Made by a program: the position numbers and the translations under genes. Below, in pieces: positions 53,401 to 64,000 of a stretch of DNA of 64,000 nucleotides. Source of the DNA: Cyanophora paradoxa (lineage: Eukaryota > Glaucocystophyceae > Cyanophorales > Cyanophoraceae); contig QPMI01000571.1 of assembly GCA_004431415.1 (NCBI GenBank), positions 62,001 to 126,000 of the forward strand. Direction: 5' to 3'. The notes below the pieces were generated by a model, which was given only the letters and a program-made list of their open reading frames with translations, did no database searches and had not been told where the DNA came from. Within the stretch, counting starts at the first letter, position 1. Each line of letters begins with the position of its first letter.

Positions 53401-56400
53401 GCTTTCGAATTTGGGTGCCGCAGTGCGGTCGACAGGTTCGCTTCGCTCGGTAGCGAATTACGATTTCTGCAGCTCATGCAGTCTTCCCTGCCTCATCCTC
53501 TCTCCAACCGTGTTTTAGCGGGAGGTCGAGGCATGAGCGTGCCGCAAGGCGGGTGGGGCTGAAGGCCGCGTGCGCAGGCTTGGCGGCGAGCGGCCGTGCC
53601 GAGGCCTGGAACCTGCCGCCGTGCGGTCGCGTGTAAATTTTGCGGGCCGGTCTGCGAGCCCTGAAGGCTGCGCTACGGTGCGAAAAATGCCTGCAGCCAG
53701 CACCAGCTGCAGCATCGCCGGGTTTGGCGAAGTGGTGCACAGGTTCCGGCTCAGGGCGGCGGCAATGCTCTTTTCGAGCTAGCACTGCCCTTGGCGGCGC
53801 AAATCGCGACCGTACATTCGATAGCTGGATCGGCGCTCTGTAGCACGGCGCTCCATTACAGCGCCTCATCAGCGCTCGCCGAGCGGCGTGCCGGCGTTGG
53901 CAGAGAGAGCCGGGCGCTGTTCAGCGCAGCCGATCGTCCGTTCGCGATCGCGAGTCGACGTCGTTTCGCGAGTCGGTCCGGGGCCACGGGGCCGTGTGCG
54001 CAGCCTCTTTGAGAAAGCTACCGCATAAGTGCTCAGGCTTCGAATTTTTCGCGGCGCTCAGCGCGGCTGCTCGGCGGCTGCATCCGATATCCGGTCGCGA
54101 TATCGATGCATATGCTGTGGGCCTGGCCGGGGCTGAGACCCGCGCCTGCAACACACACGTGCACGTGCACGCGGTTTATGCAAGGTAGGGCTAGCCGTTT
54201 AGTTTTGTTTAACGGTTGCAGCCTTTATTCCCGCTGGCCATGGTGGCTGCGGCTTGAATATTTGTGGCGCTCGCGATCGGTGTCCGCGTCCGCGGCCACG
54301 CGATTGCACGTGCAAAGAGTCGTGCGCGGCTCGACAAGCGGCTCTGGGGCCCGCTGTACGTTGTAGCGCTGGCCCACGCGTGGGAGTCCGACATTCGATT
54401 CCAGTCGCTAGCTTGACGCTCGCAATTGGCCTCGGTCTCCCTGGGACTCGGGAGGACGAGTCGAGCCCGTTGCGAGCTTCGATTCGCGTTGGGGCCGGGG
54501 GCCACAATTCGCGGCCTCGTAGGGGCAAGGCCCTAATTCACAGCTTTGCGACGTCCAGCGACCGAGCGTGATCGTGGATTCGCGACGCGGATATTCGCGG
54601 GGCCTAGGCTCGCCGCGAATCTCGCTGGGCTCGTGGCCGTGCCGGTTTTCGCGGGGCAGGCCGGTGCGGCCCGGTGGGCCGGGGCTGGAATCCCGATGCG
54701 GGTCGCCGCAGGCGCCGACGAGGAGGCCCTTGGGCGAGGGGCCCGCGAGGGGACCTGCCAGGCAAGGGCCGGTGGCCGCCTGAATCTCGACTACGCCGAG
54801 CTCGAGGCTCGCGATTGCGCGGGCTCGAATATTACGGGCCGTCCTTCCGATATGGGCTGGACGGGCCGGGCACTCGGAATATTCGATCGCGAATCTTTGA
54901 GTCCGGTCCCGATTATCGGATTTTCGCGATATCGATATCGGACGGGCACGGCTTCCGCAGTGCCGGCCCGGCGGTGGGGACAGTCTGGCAGGAGAGAGCC
55001 GGAGCTGCGAGCCCGGGCAACCTCAGACCTCAAAAGGGCCGAGGGCTGCCTGCGATCGCAGCTGCTCCAAATCCGATCGCGAGGCTCGCGATAGTCGTTC
55101 CTTGCGATCCAAATTCGCAGGCCGGCACCCTGAATCGGGGCAACGATTGCAAATTGACGGATCTCGATTATCGGATTCTCGCGGGTCATCGGACCCCATA
55201 TGCATGGCCAGGCACGTGCACGGCAGCCACGGGCGGCCGCGGGCTGGAGCGCGTGCAGCGGGCTCTGGGTTTATATCCGAGCGAGCTAGCGTAACTTTGA
55301 TCGTGAGCTCGAGCTCGCCGAGTCGCCTTGGCCGCGGGCCAGATTAGAGGCAGCTTGAGGCGAATTCGAAGCGCAGTGCCCGAGCCCCGAGGCTCGTTCA
55401 CTGGCCGGGCTCGGAATTGGCTTAATTGAACCGTTCAACGGTTGGCCACGTGCATCGGGGCGCCAGGCGCATTGGACGCTTCGGCGCGGGGCGCGGGTGC
55501 CGCTGTCAGCTTCGGGCCCTGAGGGCAGGGCCTCCGGGACGCAGCCGCCAGCTGTTCGCAGGCAATTGCAAGCGCCGATCGTAGGCTGAGCTCGTCCTCT
55601 GGATTCGAGGCCAGGGACCGCAGCTATTTGCAGAGGACTTCCAGGGCTCAGGGCCCAGCGGCAAGCCGGCCGTGGACTGCGGGGCCTCGGGCCGAGGGCG
55701 AGGCCGGGCGGCCGTTATTTAACAGGGCCGTACACGCATCGGCTTGAACGTTTACAGGCATTCGCATGACCGTGCAATCTGCACGTGCTCGTGCACTGTG
55801 GCTACGGCACCCACCGGCTGCCGCAGTGCGGTTCGGTTGCGCAGCCAAGTCGCGGAAATATGCCCAGGGCCCGGCCGGGTGCCCGGCGCCGGCGGCCTCC
55901 GCCTCTGAGAGAGGGCGAGACTCGCGATCGGCGGGCTCGAGGTCGCAAGGCAGGCGGTCGCGACGTCGACGGCGGTCGCAGGGCAGGCAACGGCCAGGGG
56001 AGCGGGCCGTGCCGCACGGTGCCGCGCGCACGGCGCTGTCGTGTACGTGCACGTGATCCGATGATCGGCTTCGTTGGGGATCAGCCACGATATCGATATC
56101 GATCTGGATAGACTCATGGTCGTCTCGAGCCAGGGGCTCGGAATCGCGATCCCACGTCCGTGGATCGGGGGCCGGATTGGGATTCAAGCTTAAGGCCCGC
56201 GATTTCGCGATCGGTCGGCGTAGGGCATCGTCGTGACCGGGCGTTGCAGCGCTCCTTGCTCGCAGCGGCGTGAGAGACGCCACTCTCAGGCCTCTGGGGG
56301 CTCGTAGCGGCGCGAGATACAGGGCCGATGTCTGGGGACCGCAGGCCGGTCGTGAGGCACGGCATTTTGCGTGCGGGAACTCGAAGGATCCCGACGTCGC

Positions 56401-56869
56401 AGCACGCGAGATCAGCCATGGGTTCGACCCGTGCGCTGTGATAAGCGCCCTTGGTCCGGGCGTGCTGCGCAGCTTCGCAATCGCTCCTCTGACCGTGGGG
56501 CCGGGGCCCGGCCGGCCGCGGGCCACCTCGAACGGCACTGCGGCAGTTCGGCGATGCAAACGGCAGCTCGGCGGTCGCGATCCTGTCCGCGAAGGCGAGG
56601 GCAACCGCGAGGGCGAGTTGCTGATCGTAATTCGATGGTTTACGCCTCGCTTCATTCGAATGCAGAAGACCTAGCTATCTTACGCCTGACACTACTTAGC
56701 TAGATGCACGGGATAGCGCATCGGGTTGGGCCCTGAGGTACGGCAGCTCAAGGCTGCTTTCCCGGGAACCACGTATCATAATACGTTGGCGATCGACCAG
56801 GGCGGATCGCCGTATGCCATTCCGGCCTCGCCCTTGCGAGTTCCGGAACAAGAACTCTCCGGGGTAAGC

Positions 56870-57150
56870 GTGCTAGGCGCTTGTACCCCGGGGAGGGCCG
56901 TTGCGGGTCGAGACGGTGTACCCCGCTCGGGGTACTCCGCTCGGGGCCGTCGCGGGGCCGATCGGGGTACCCCGCTCGGGGGTACACTTGATCGGGGCCG
57001 CTCTGACGCCGTACCCCTCTCCGGGGTACGCGTTCGGCCTCGGGCCGCGCCTTGTGGGGCCGGTTGGGGCGAACGGCGTACCCCGGGGAGGGGTACGCGG
57101 TTTCTTCCGGGTTCGGGGATCCGAAGCCGGGTACCGCCGCCGGAGGCCGC
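56870..57150. repeat. Cluster of GTACCCC/GGGGTAC words
   Basis: At least eight GTACCCC or GGGGTAC words occur in 280 bases (near 56883, 56920, 56931, 56967, 56981, 57010, 57023, 57077 and 57091), several as imperfect inverted pairs separated by GCTCGG or CTCTCC. The word equals one of the two main intron donor motifs in this genome, but no exon is recognised here. Confidence 0.5.
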
Positions 57151-57269
57151 GGGGGTGAGCGTAGCGAACGCAGCACGAATGCAGTACCCCCTACCAAACA
57201 AGAGTCAGGTCACAGCCAGCCAGAATAGCATACATAAGGACAAAAGTGATCAAGAGGGCGAGGGTTGAT

Positions 57270-57320
57270 CCACCCTCCTCCTGCCCCCCCCCCCCCCCTT
57301 TCCTCCCCCCCCGCCCCCCC
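57270..57320. repeat. C-rich homopolymer tract
   Basis: Runs of up to 16 C with few interruptions, just left of the satellite array. It could mark a boundary or a weak assembly point. No gene from here to the array start at about 57590. Confidence 0.6.
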
Positions 57321-57589
57321 AACGTGTCTCGGACGCTGAGCCCCTATCCCCAGCGCACTGCGCTGTAGGAGGACGGGCAGAGAGCGTGAATTCGGACAAC
57401 AACATGGGGCCGGGGCGGGCCAAGAAGCCCGAGGGAACGAGCCGGCACAGAAGGCTGGGGGGTTCTCGTCGTACCCCTATGGGACAGTCGACGAACCGGG
57501 GCGGCGCTTGATAGTTGCGCCGCCAGATCCCCGCCGCCGACAAGTCATGCTGGGCGGTGCGGGCCAGGGGCGCGCTACGGGTGGAGGGC

Positions 57590-60500
57590 GGGCAAGGCGG
57601 TCGCACTGCGCGTCGGCGTGAAGTCGCGCGAGGCCGTTACGGACCTCGGGGCCGCGGCGGAATCTAAAACCATCCCAGCCGGTGAGCACCGAAAGTGAGC
57701 CCACCACCGTCCTGCCCTGTGCAAGCAGGTTAGGCGGCGGAAGCGCGCCGCGCGGAGGCGTGGGGGCCGCATAAGACCGCGGGAGCAGTCGCGGGGCCTC
57801 AGGGCCTGGAGCGCCCGTGGGACAGCACCGTGGGCGAGCCAGCGGTCAGCCCACCCTGCGCCAGCAGGCGAGGCGGCGGCAGCGCGGGGCCGCGCGAGGC
57901 CGTGACGGACCCGGGGCGGTGATGGGGCCATGAGCTCCAGCAGGAGAGCGCGGCTGGCGAGCCAGGGGCCGGCCCGCCCTGCGCCAGCAGGTCGGGCGGA
58001 GGCGGCGGGTCGAGCGGCGGCGCGGGGCCGCGCGAGGTCGTGACGGACCTCGGGGCCGCGAAGGAGCCTTGAGCTCCAGCAGGGGGGCGACGCGGGCGAG
58101 CCAGAGGCCGGCCCGCCCTGCGCAAGCAGGCGAGGCGGCGGCGGCGAGCCGAGCGGCAGTGCGGGGCCGTGCGAGGTCGCTGCAGACCTCGGGGCGGTGG
58201 TGGAGGCTTGAGCTCCAGCAGGAGAGCGCTGCTGGCGAGCCAGCGACCGGCCTGCCCCTTCGCGAGTAGGTCCGACGGCGGTAGCGGGTCGAGCGGCCGC
58301 GCGGGGCCGCGCAAGGCCGCTACGGACCTTCGGGCGGCGGCGGAGCTTTTAGCTACCGCAGGAGGCGCTGCGCGCGGTCCACCAGCCGGCCCGCCCTGGG
58401 GGCGGTGGCGGAGCCTTGAGCTCCAGCCAGGAAGCGTCCGACGGCCGCGGGCGGGCTAGGGGCCGGCCCGCCCTGTGCCAGCCAATCAGGCGGAGGCAGC
58501 GAGCTGGGCGGCGGCGCCGGGCCGCGCGAGGTCGCTGCAGACCTCGGGGAGGTGGCGGAGCCTTGAGCTCCAGCAGGAGCGCGGTGGGCGGGCCAGCGGC
58601 CGGCCCGCCTGCACCCGTAGGTCAGGCGGCGGCGGCAAGCCGGGTGGTGGAGTGGGGCCGTGCGAGGCCGTCAAGGGCTTCGGGGCGGCGGTGGAGCCTT
58701 GGGCTCCAGCCGGAGAGCGCGGCGGACGAGCCAGCGGCCGCCCGCCCTGCGCCAGCGGGTCAGGCAGTGGCGGTACGCCGAGCTGCAGCGCGGGGCCGCG
58801 CGAGGCCGTGACGGACCTCGGGGTAGCGGTGGAGCCCTGGGCTCCAGCTGGAGAGCGCGGCATGCGAGCCAGCGGCCGGCCCGCCCTGCGCAAGCAGGTC
58901 AGGCGGCGGCGGCGGGTCGAGCAGCGGCGCGGGGCCGCGCAAGGCCGTGACGGACCTCGGGGCGGGGCGGGCCCTGGGCTCCAGCCGGAGAGCGCCGCAG
59001 GCGAGCCAGCGGTCGGCCCGCCCTGCGCAAGCCGGTCAGGCGGCGGCGGCGGGGGCGCGGCGGTGCGGGGCCGCGCGAGGTCGTTTTCGGACCTCGGGCG
59101 GAGGTGGAGCCCTGGGCTCCAGCCGGGGGCGCTGTATGCGAGCCAGCGGCCGGCCCGTCCTGCGCAAGCAGGTTATGCGGCGGCGGCGGTCGAGTGGTGG
59201 TGCAGGGCCGCATGAGGCCGTGAACGGACCTCGGGGCGGAGGTGGAGCCCAAGGGCTCCAGCCGGAGAGCGCGGCAGGCGAGCCAGCGGCCGGCCCGCCC
59301 TGCGCAGGCAGGTCAGGCAGTGGCGGTACGCCGAGCTGCAGCGCGGGGCCGCGCTAGGCCGTGACGGACCTCGGGGCGGCGGTGGAGACCAAGGCTCCGG
59401 CCGGGGAGGGCTGCATGCGAGCCAGCGGCCGGCCCGCCCTGCGCAAGCAGGTTATGCGGCGGCGGCGGGTCGAGCGGCAGCGCGGGGCCGCGCTAGGCCG
59501 TGACGGACCTCGGGGCGGAGGTGGAGCCCTGGACTCCAGTTGGGGAGCGCTGCATGCGAGCCAGAGGCCGGCCCGCCCTGTGCAAGCAGGTTATGCGGCG
59601 GCGGCGGGTCGAGCAGCAGCGCGGGGCTGCGCGAGGCCGTGATGGACCTCGGGGCGGAGGTGGAGCCCTGGGCTCCAGCCGGAGAGCGCGGCAGGCGAGC
59701 CAGCGGCCGGCCTGCCCTGCGCAAGCAGGTCAGGCGGCAGCGGTGTGTCGAGCGGCGGCGCGGGGTCGCGCGAGGCCGCTTCAGACCTCGGGGTGGAGGT
59801 GGGGCCCAAGGGCTCCAACCGGCGAATGTCGCAGGCGAGCCAGCGGTCGGCCCGCCCTGCGCAAGCAGGTCAGGCGGCGGCGGCGTGTCGAGCGGCAGCG
59901 CGGGGCCTCGCGAAGCCGTGACGTACCTCGGGGCGGAGGTGGAGCCCTGGGCTCCAGCCGTGAAGCGCTGCATACGAGCCAGCGGCCGGCCCGCCCTGCG
60001 CAAGCAGGGTATGCGGCGGCGGCGGGTCGAGCGGCAGCGCGGGGTCGGGCGAGGCCGTGACGGACCTCTGGGCGGTGGTAACGCCTTGAGCTCCAGCCGG
60101 GGGGCGCTGCGGACGAGCCAGCGGCCGGCCCGCCCTGCGCAGGCAGGTTATGCGGCGGCGGCGTGTCGAGCGGCAGCACAGGGGAGCGCGAGGCCGTGGC
60201 GGACCTCGGGGCGGTGGTGGAGCCCTGGGCTCCAGCCGGGGAGCGCTGCATGCGCACCAGCGGCCGGCCCTGCGCAGGCAGGTTCTGGGGCGGCGGCGGG
60301 TCGAGCAGCAGCGCGGGGCCGCGCGAGGCCGTGACGGACCTCGGGGCGGAAGTGTGGCCCTGGGCTCCAGCCGGGGAGCGCTGCATGCGCACCAGCGGCC
60401 CGCCCTGCGCAAGCAGGTCAGGCGGCAGTGGCATGTCGAGCAGCAGCGCGGGGCCGCGCGAAGCCGTGACGGACCTCGGGGCGGAAGTGGGGCCCTGGGC

Positions 60501-63500
60501 TCCAGCCGGGGAGTGCTGCATGCGAGCCAGCGGCCGGCCCGCCCTGCGCAAGCAGGTTACGCGGCGGCGGCGGGTGGCGCGGCGGTGCGGGGCCGCGCGA
60601 GGTCGTTTTCGGACCTCGGGGCGGAGGTGGGGCCTTGGGCTCCAGCCGGGGAGCGCTGCATGCGAGCCAGCGGCCGGCCAGCCCCGCGCCAGCAGGTCAT
60701 GCGGCGGCGGTGGGTTGAGCGGCAGCCCGAAGCCGCGCGAGGCCGAGACGGACCTCGGGGCGGAGGTGGAGCCCTGGGCGCAGCCGGGGAGCGCTGCGTG
60801 CGAGCCAGCGGCCAGCCCGCCCTGCGCCAGCAGGTGATGCGGCGGCGGCGGGTCGAGCGGCAGCGCGGGGCTGCGCGAGGCCGTGATGGACCTCGGGGCG
60901 GAGGTAGAGCCCTGGGCTCCAGCCGGGGAGCGCTGTGTGCGAGCCAGCGGCCGGCCCGCCCTGCGCAAGCAGGTCAGGCGGCGGCGGTGGGTCGAGCGGC
61001 GGCGCGGGGTCGGGCGAGGCCGTGACGGACCTCTGGGCGGTGGTAACGCCTTGAGCTCCAGCCGGGGGGCGCTGCGGACGAGCCAGCGGCCGGCCCGCCC
61101 TGCGCAGGCAGGTTATGCGGCGGCGGCGTGTCGAGCGGCAGCACAGGGGAGCGCGAGGCCGTGGCGGACCTCGGGGCGGTGGTGGAGCCCTGGGCTCCAG
61201 CCGGGAGCGCTGCATGCGCACCAGCGGCCGGCCCTGCGCAGGCAGGTTCTGGGCGGCGGCGGGTCGAGCAGCAGCGCGGGGCCGCGCGAGGCCGTGACGG
61301 ACCTCGGGGCGGAAGTGTGGCCCTGGGCTCCAGCCGGGGAGCGCTGCATGCGCACCAGCGGCCCGCCCTGCGCAAGCAGGTCAGGCGGCAGTGGCATGTC
61401 GAGCAGCAGCGCGGGGCCGCGCGAAGCCGTGACGGACCTCGGGGCGGAAGTGGGCCCTGGGCTCCAGCCGGGGAGCGCTGTATGCGAGCCAGCGGACGGC
61501 CCGCCCTGCGCAAGCAGGTTTTGCGGCGGCGGCTGGTCGAGCGGCAGTGCGGGGCCGCACGAGGCCGTGATGGACCTCGGGGCGGAGGTAGAGCCCTGGG
61601 CTCCAGCCGGGGAGCGCTGTGTGCGAGCCAGCGGCCGGCCCGCCCTGCGCAAGCAGGTTACGCGGCGGCGGCGGGTGGCGCGGCGGTGCGGGGCCGCGCG
61701 AGGTCGTTTTCGGACCTCGGGGCGGAGGTGGGGCCTTGGGCTCCAGCCGGGGAGCGCTGCATGCGAGCCAGCGGCCGGCCAGCCCCGCCCCAGCAGGTCA
61801 TGCGGCGGCGGTGGGTTGAGCGGCAGCCCGAAGCCGCGCGAGGCCGAGACGGACCTCGGGGCGGAGGTGGAGCCCTGGGCGCAGCCGGGGAGCGCTGCGT
61901 GCGAGCCAGCGGCCAGCCCGCCCTGCGCCAGCAGGTGATGCGGCGGCGGCGGGTCGAGCGGCAGCGCGGGGCTGCGCGAGGCCGTGATGGACCTCGGGGC
62001 GGAAGTGGAGCCCTGGGCCCCAGCCGGAGAGCGCGGCAGGCGAGCCAGTGGCCGGCCCGCCCTGCGCAAGCAGGTCAGGCGGCGGCGGTGGGTCGAGCGG
62101 CGGCGCGGGGACGCACGAGGCCGTGACAGACCTCGGGGCGTAGGTGGGGCCCTGGGCCCCAGCCGGAGAGTACCGCAGGCGAGACGGCGGTCGGCCCGCC
62201 CTGCGCAAGCAGGTTATGTGGTGGCGGCGGGTCGAGCAGCAGCGCGGGGCCGCGCGAGGCCATGACGGACCTCGGGGCGGAGGTGGAGCCCTGGGCTCCA
62301 GCCGGGGAGTGCTGCGTGCGAGCCAGCGGCCGGCCCGCCCTGCGCAAGCAGGTCAGGCGGCGGCGGCGTGTCGAGCGGCAGCGCGGGGCCTCGCGAAGCC
62401 GTGACGTACCTCGGGGCGGAGGCGGAGCCCTGGGCTCCAGCCGGGGAGCGCCGCAGGCGAGCCAGCGGTCGGCCCGCCCTGCGCAAGCAGGTTATGCGGC
62501 GGCGGAGGGTCGAGCGGCGGCGCGGGGCCGCGCTAGGCCGTGACGGACCTCGGGGCGGCGGTGGAGACCAAGGCTCCGGCCGGGGAGGGCTGCATGCAAG
62601 CCAGCGGCCGGCCCGCCCTGCGCAAGCAGGTTATGCGGCGGCGGCGGGTCGAGCGGCAGCGCGGGGCCGCGCGAGGCCGTGACGGACCTCGGGGCGGAGG
62701 TGGAGCCCTGGGCTCCAGCCGGAGAGCGCGACAGGCGAGCCAGCGGCCGGCCTGCCCTGCGCAAGCAGGTCAGGCGGCAGCGGTGTGTCGGGCGGCGGCG
62801 CGGGGTCGCGCGAGGCCGCTTCAGACCTCGGGGTGGAGGTGGGGCCCAAGGGCTCCAACCGGCGAATGTCGCAGGCGAGCCAGCGGTCGGCCCGCCCTGC
62901 GCAAGCAGGTCAGGCGGCGGCGGCAGGTCGCGCGGCGGCACGGGGCCGCGCGAGGCCGTGACGGACCTCGGGGCGGAGGTGGGGCCCCAAGGGCTCCAGC
63001 CCGAGAGCGTCGCATGCGAGCCAGCGGCCGGCCCGCCCTGCGTAAGCAGGTCCGGCGGCGGCGGCGAGTCGAGCGGCGGTGCGGGGCCGCGCGAGGCCGT
63101 GACGGACCTCGGGGCGGAGGTGAAGCCCAAGGCTCCAGCCGGAGAGCGCCGCAGGCGGGCCAGCGGCCGGCCCGCCCTGCGCAAGCAGGTCAGGCGGCGG
63201 CGGCGGGTCGAGCGGCGGCGCGGGGCCGTGCGAGGCCGTGACGGACCTCGGGGCGGAGGTGGAGCCCTGGGCTCCAGCCGGGGAGCGCTGCATGCGCACC
63301 AGCGGCCGGCCCGCCCTACGTAAGCAGGTTATGCGGCGGCGGCGGGTCGAGCGCGGGCGTGGGGTCGCGCGAGGTCGTTTTCGGACCTCGGGGCGGAGGT
63401 GGGGCCCGGGGCTCCAGCCGGGGAGCGCCGCAGGCGAGCCAGCGGCCGGCCCGCCCTGCGCAAGCAGGACAGGCGGCGGTGCCACGGTGGCGGGTTGAGC

Positions 63501-64000
63501 GGCGGTGCGGGGGCCGCGCGAGGCCGTGACGGGCCTCGGGCGGAGGTGGAGCCCAAGGGCTCCAGCCGGAGAGCGCGGCAGGCGAGCCAGCGGCCGGCCC
63601 GCCCTGCGCAAGCAGATCAGGCTGCGGCGGCGGGTCGAGCGGCGGCGCGGGGCCGCGCGAGGCCGTGACGGACCTCGGGGCGGAGGCGGAGCCCTGGGCT
63701 CCAGCCGGAGAGCGCCGCAGGCGAGCCAGCGGTCGGCCCGCCCTGCGCAAGCAGGTCAGGCGGCGGCGGCGGGTGGCGCGGGGGGGCGGGGCCGTGCGAG
63801 GTCGTTTTCGGACCTCGGGGCGGAGGTGGAGCCCTGGGCTCCAGCCGGGGAGCGTCGCAGGCGCGCCAGCGGTCGGCCCGCCCTGTGCAAGCAGGTCAGG
63901 CGGCGGTGCCACGGTGGCGGGTCGAGCGGCGGCACGGGCCGCGCGAGGCCGTGACGGACCTCGGGGCGGAGGTGGAGACCAAGGCTCCAGCCGGAGAGCG
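57590..64000. repeat. Satellite array, ~139-base unit, with higher-order repeats; runs off right edge
   Basis: The word GGACCTCGGGGCGG returns every 137-141 bases (for example 58813, 58952, 59089, 59226, 59366, 59505, 59644) in the same orientation to the right end, giving about 46 units. Each unit contains GTGACGGACCTCGGGGCGG, a GAGCCCTGGGCTCCAGCC palindrome-like core, GAGCCAGCGGCCGGCCCGCC and CTGCGCAAGCAGGT (itself a hairpin, CTGC/GCAG). Left-end units (57.6-58.7 kb) are degenerate and the right part is more uniform. Variants recur as blocks: 60041 and 61006 share a multi-unit block, as do 59389 and 62568. The unit is not a multiple of three and both strands are open, so the long frames here are not genes. 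Confidence 0.9.

Larger units (their letters stand above)
49425..57250. other. Long gene-poor region, moderate GC, rich in short palindromes
   Basis: Nearly 8 kb with no recognisable exon, domain or consistent codon bias; open frames are short and present equally on both strands. The DNA is dense in self-complementary words such as TCGCGA, GAATTC, TTCGAA, GATATC, CGATCG, GAGCTCGAGCTC and ATATCGATATCGAT (for example 54895-54955 and 56085-56103). It holds small hairpin repeats (51297-51435), an EcoRI-like tandem (53352-53400) and a GTACCCC cluster near the right end. It could be heterochromatic or decayed repeat DNA next to the satellite. Confidence 0.5.

Noticed and set aside
57270-57320. C-rich tract as a telomere
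   Set aside because: There is no repeated telomere unit such as CCCTAA; it is a homopolymer tract inside the sequence.
57600-63990. Dozens of long open frames on both strands in the right-hand 6 kb
   Set aside because: They are by-products of a stop-poor ~139-base satellite; the unit is not a multiple of three and the frames run equally on both strands.
58000-64000. Regularly spaced repeats resembling a CRISPR array
   Set aside because: The whole unit is repeated with no unique spacers, and the genome is eukaryotic.

Overview
The window is eukaryotic nuclear DNA of very high GC content. Genes are cut into many short exons separated by small introns (about 45-150 bases, a few near 200). The introns begin mostly GTGCGCC or GTACCCC, sometimes GC, and end GCAG. 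A plastid-type lipocalin-like gene, C-rich introns, an introner-like hairpin intron and extreme GC together suggest a secondary-plastid alga. A pelagophyte such as Aureococcus fits best and a haptophyte is possible; this is inference, not proof. No rRNA, tRNA or CRISPR array was found.

Layout. 1-412 (-): start of a protein with an MGSACC acylation motif, running off the left edge. 752-3757 (-): coiled-coil protein. 4048-12992 (+): giant seven-bladed RCC1 propeller joined to coiled coils and an Ala/Glu-rich tail, with an introner-like intron at 9809-10022. 13613-15737 (-): F-box protein. 15905-17139 (+): METTL7-like methyltransferase. 17965-18871 (+): small Cys-rich protein. 19393-20217 (-): Leu/Ala-rich protein. 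20396-22374 (-): plastid DUF3598-like protein. 22728-26485 (-): ELMO-domain protein.

The most striking locus is 26689-42825. Two giant paralogous genes, read outward from a 116-base shared promoter, each encode an ankyrin array, two tandem TIR domains and a C-terminal CaaX box. The right-hand copy keeps the TIR catalytic glutamate; the left-hand copy has replaced it. Together they look like a membrane-anchored ANK-TIR pair, perhaps one active NADase-type TIR and one regulatory partner.

From 42.8 to 57.2 kb the DNA is lower in GC and rich in short palindromes. It holds a surface-protein gene (CUB-like, Pro/Ser/Thr linker, ectodomain, transmembrane helix) on the minus strand, a broken 400-base copy of the ANK-TIR tail at 47.9-48.3 kb, small repeats, and a long stretch without a recognisable gene. 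From about 57.6 kb to the right end there is a satellite array with a ~139-base unit and higher-order structure.

Exon calls were made by eye from splice motifs, reading frame and family conservation. Gene ends are approximate wherever the text says so.
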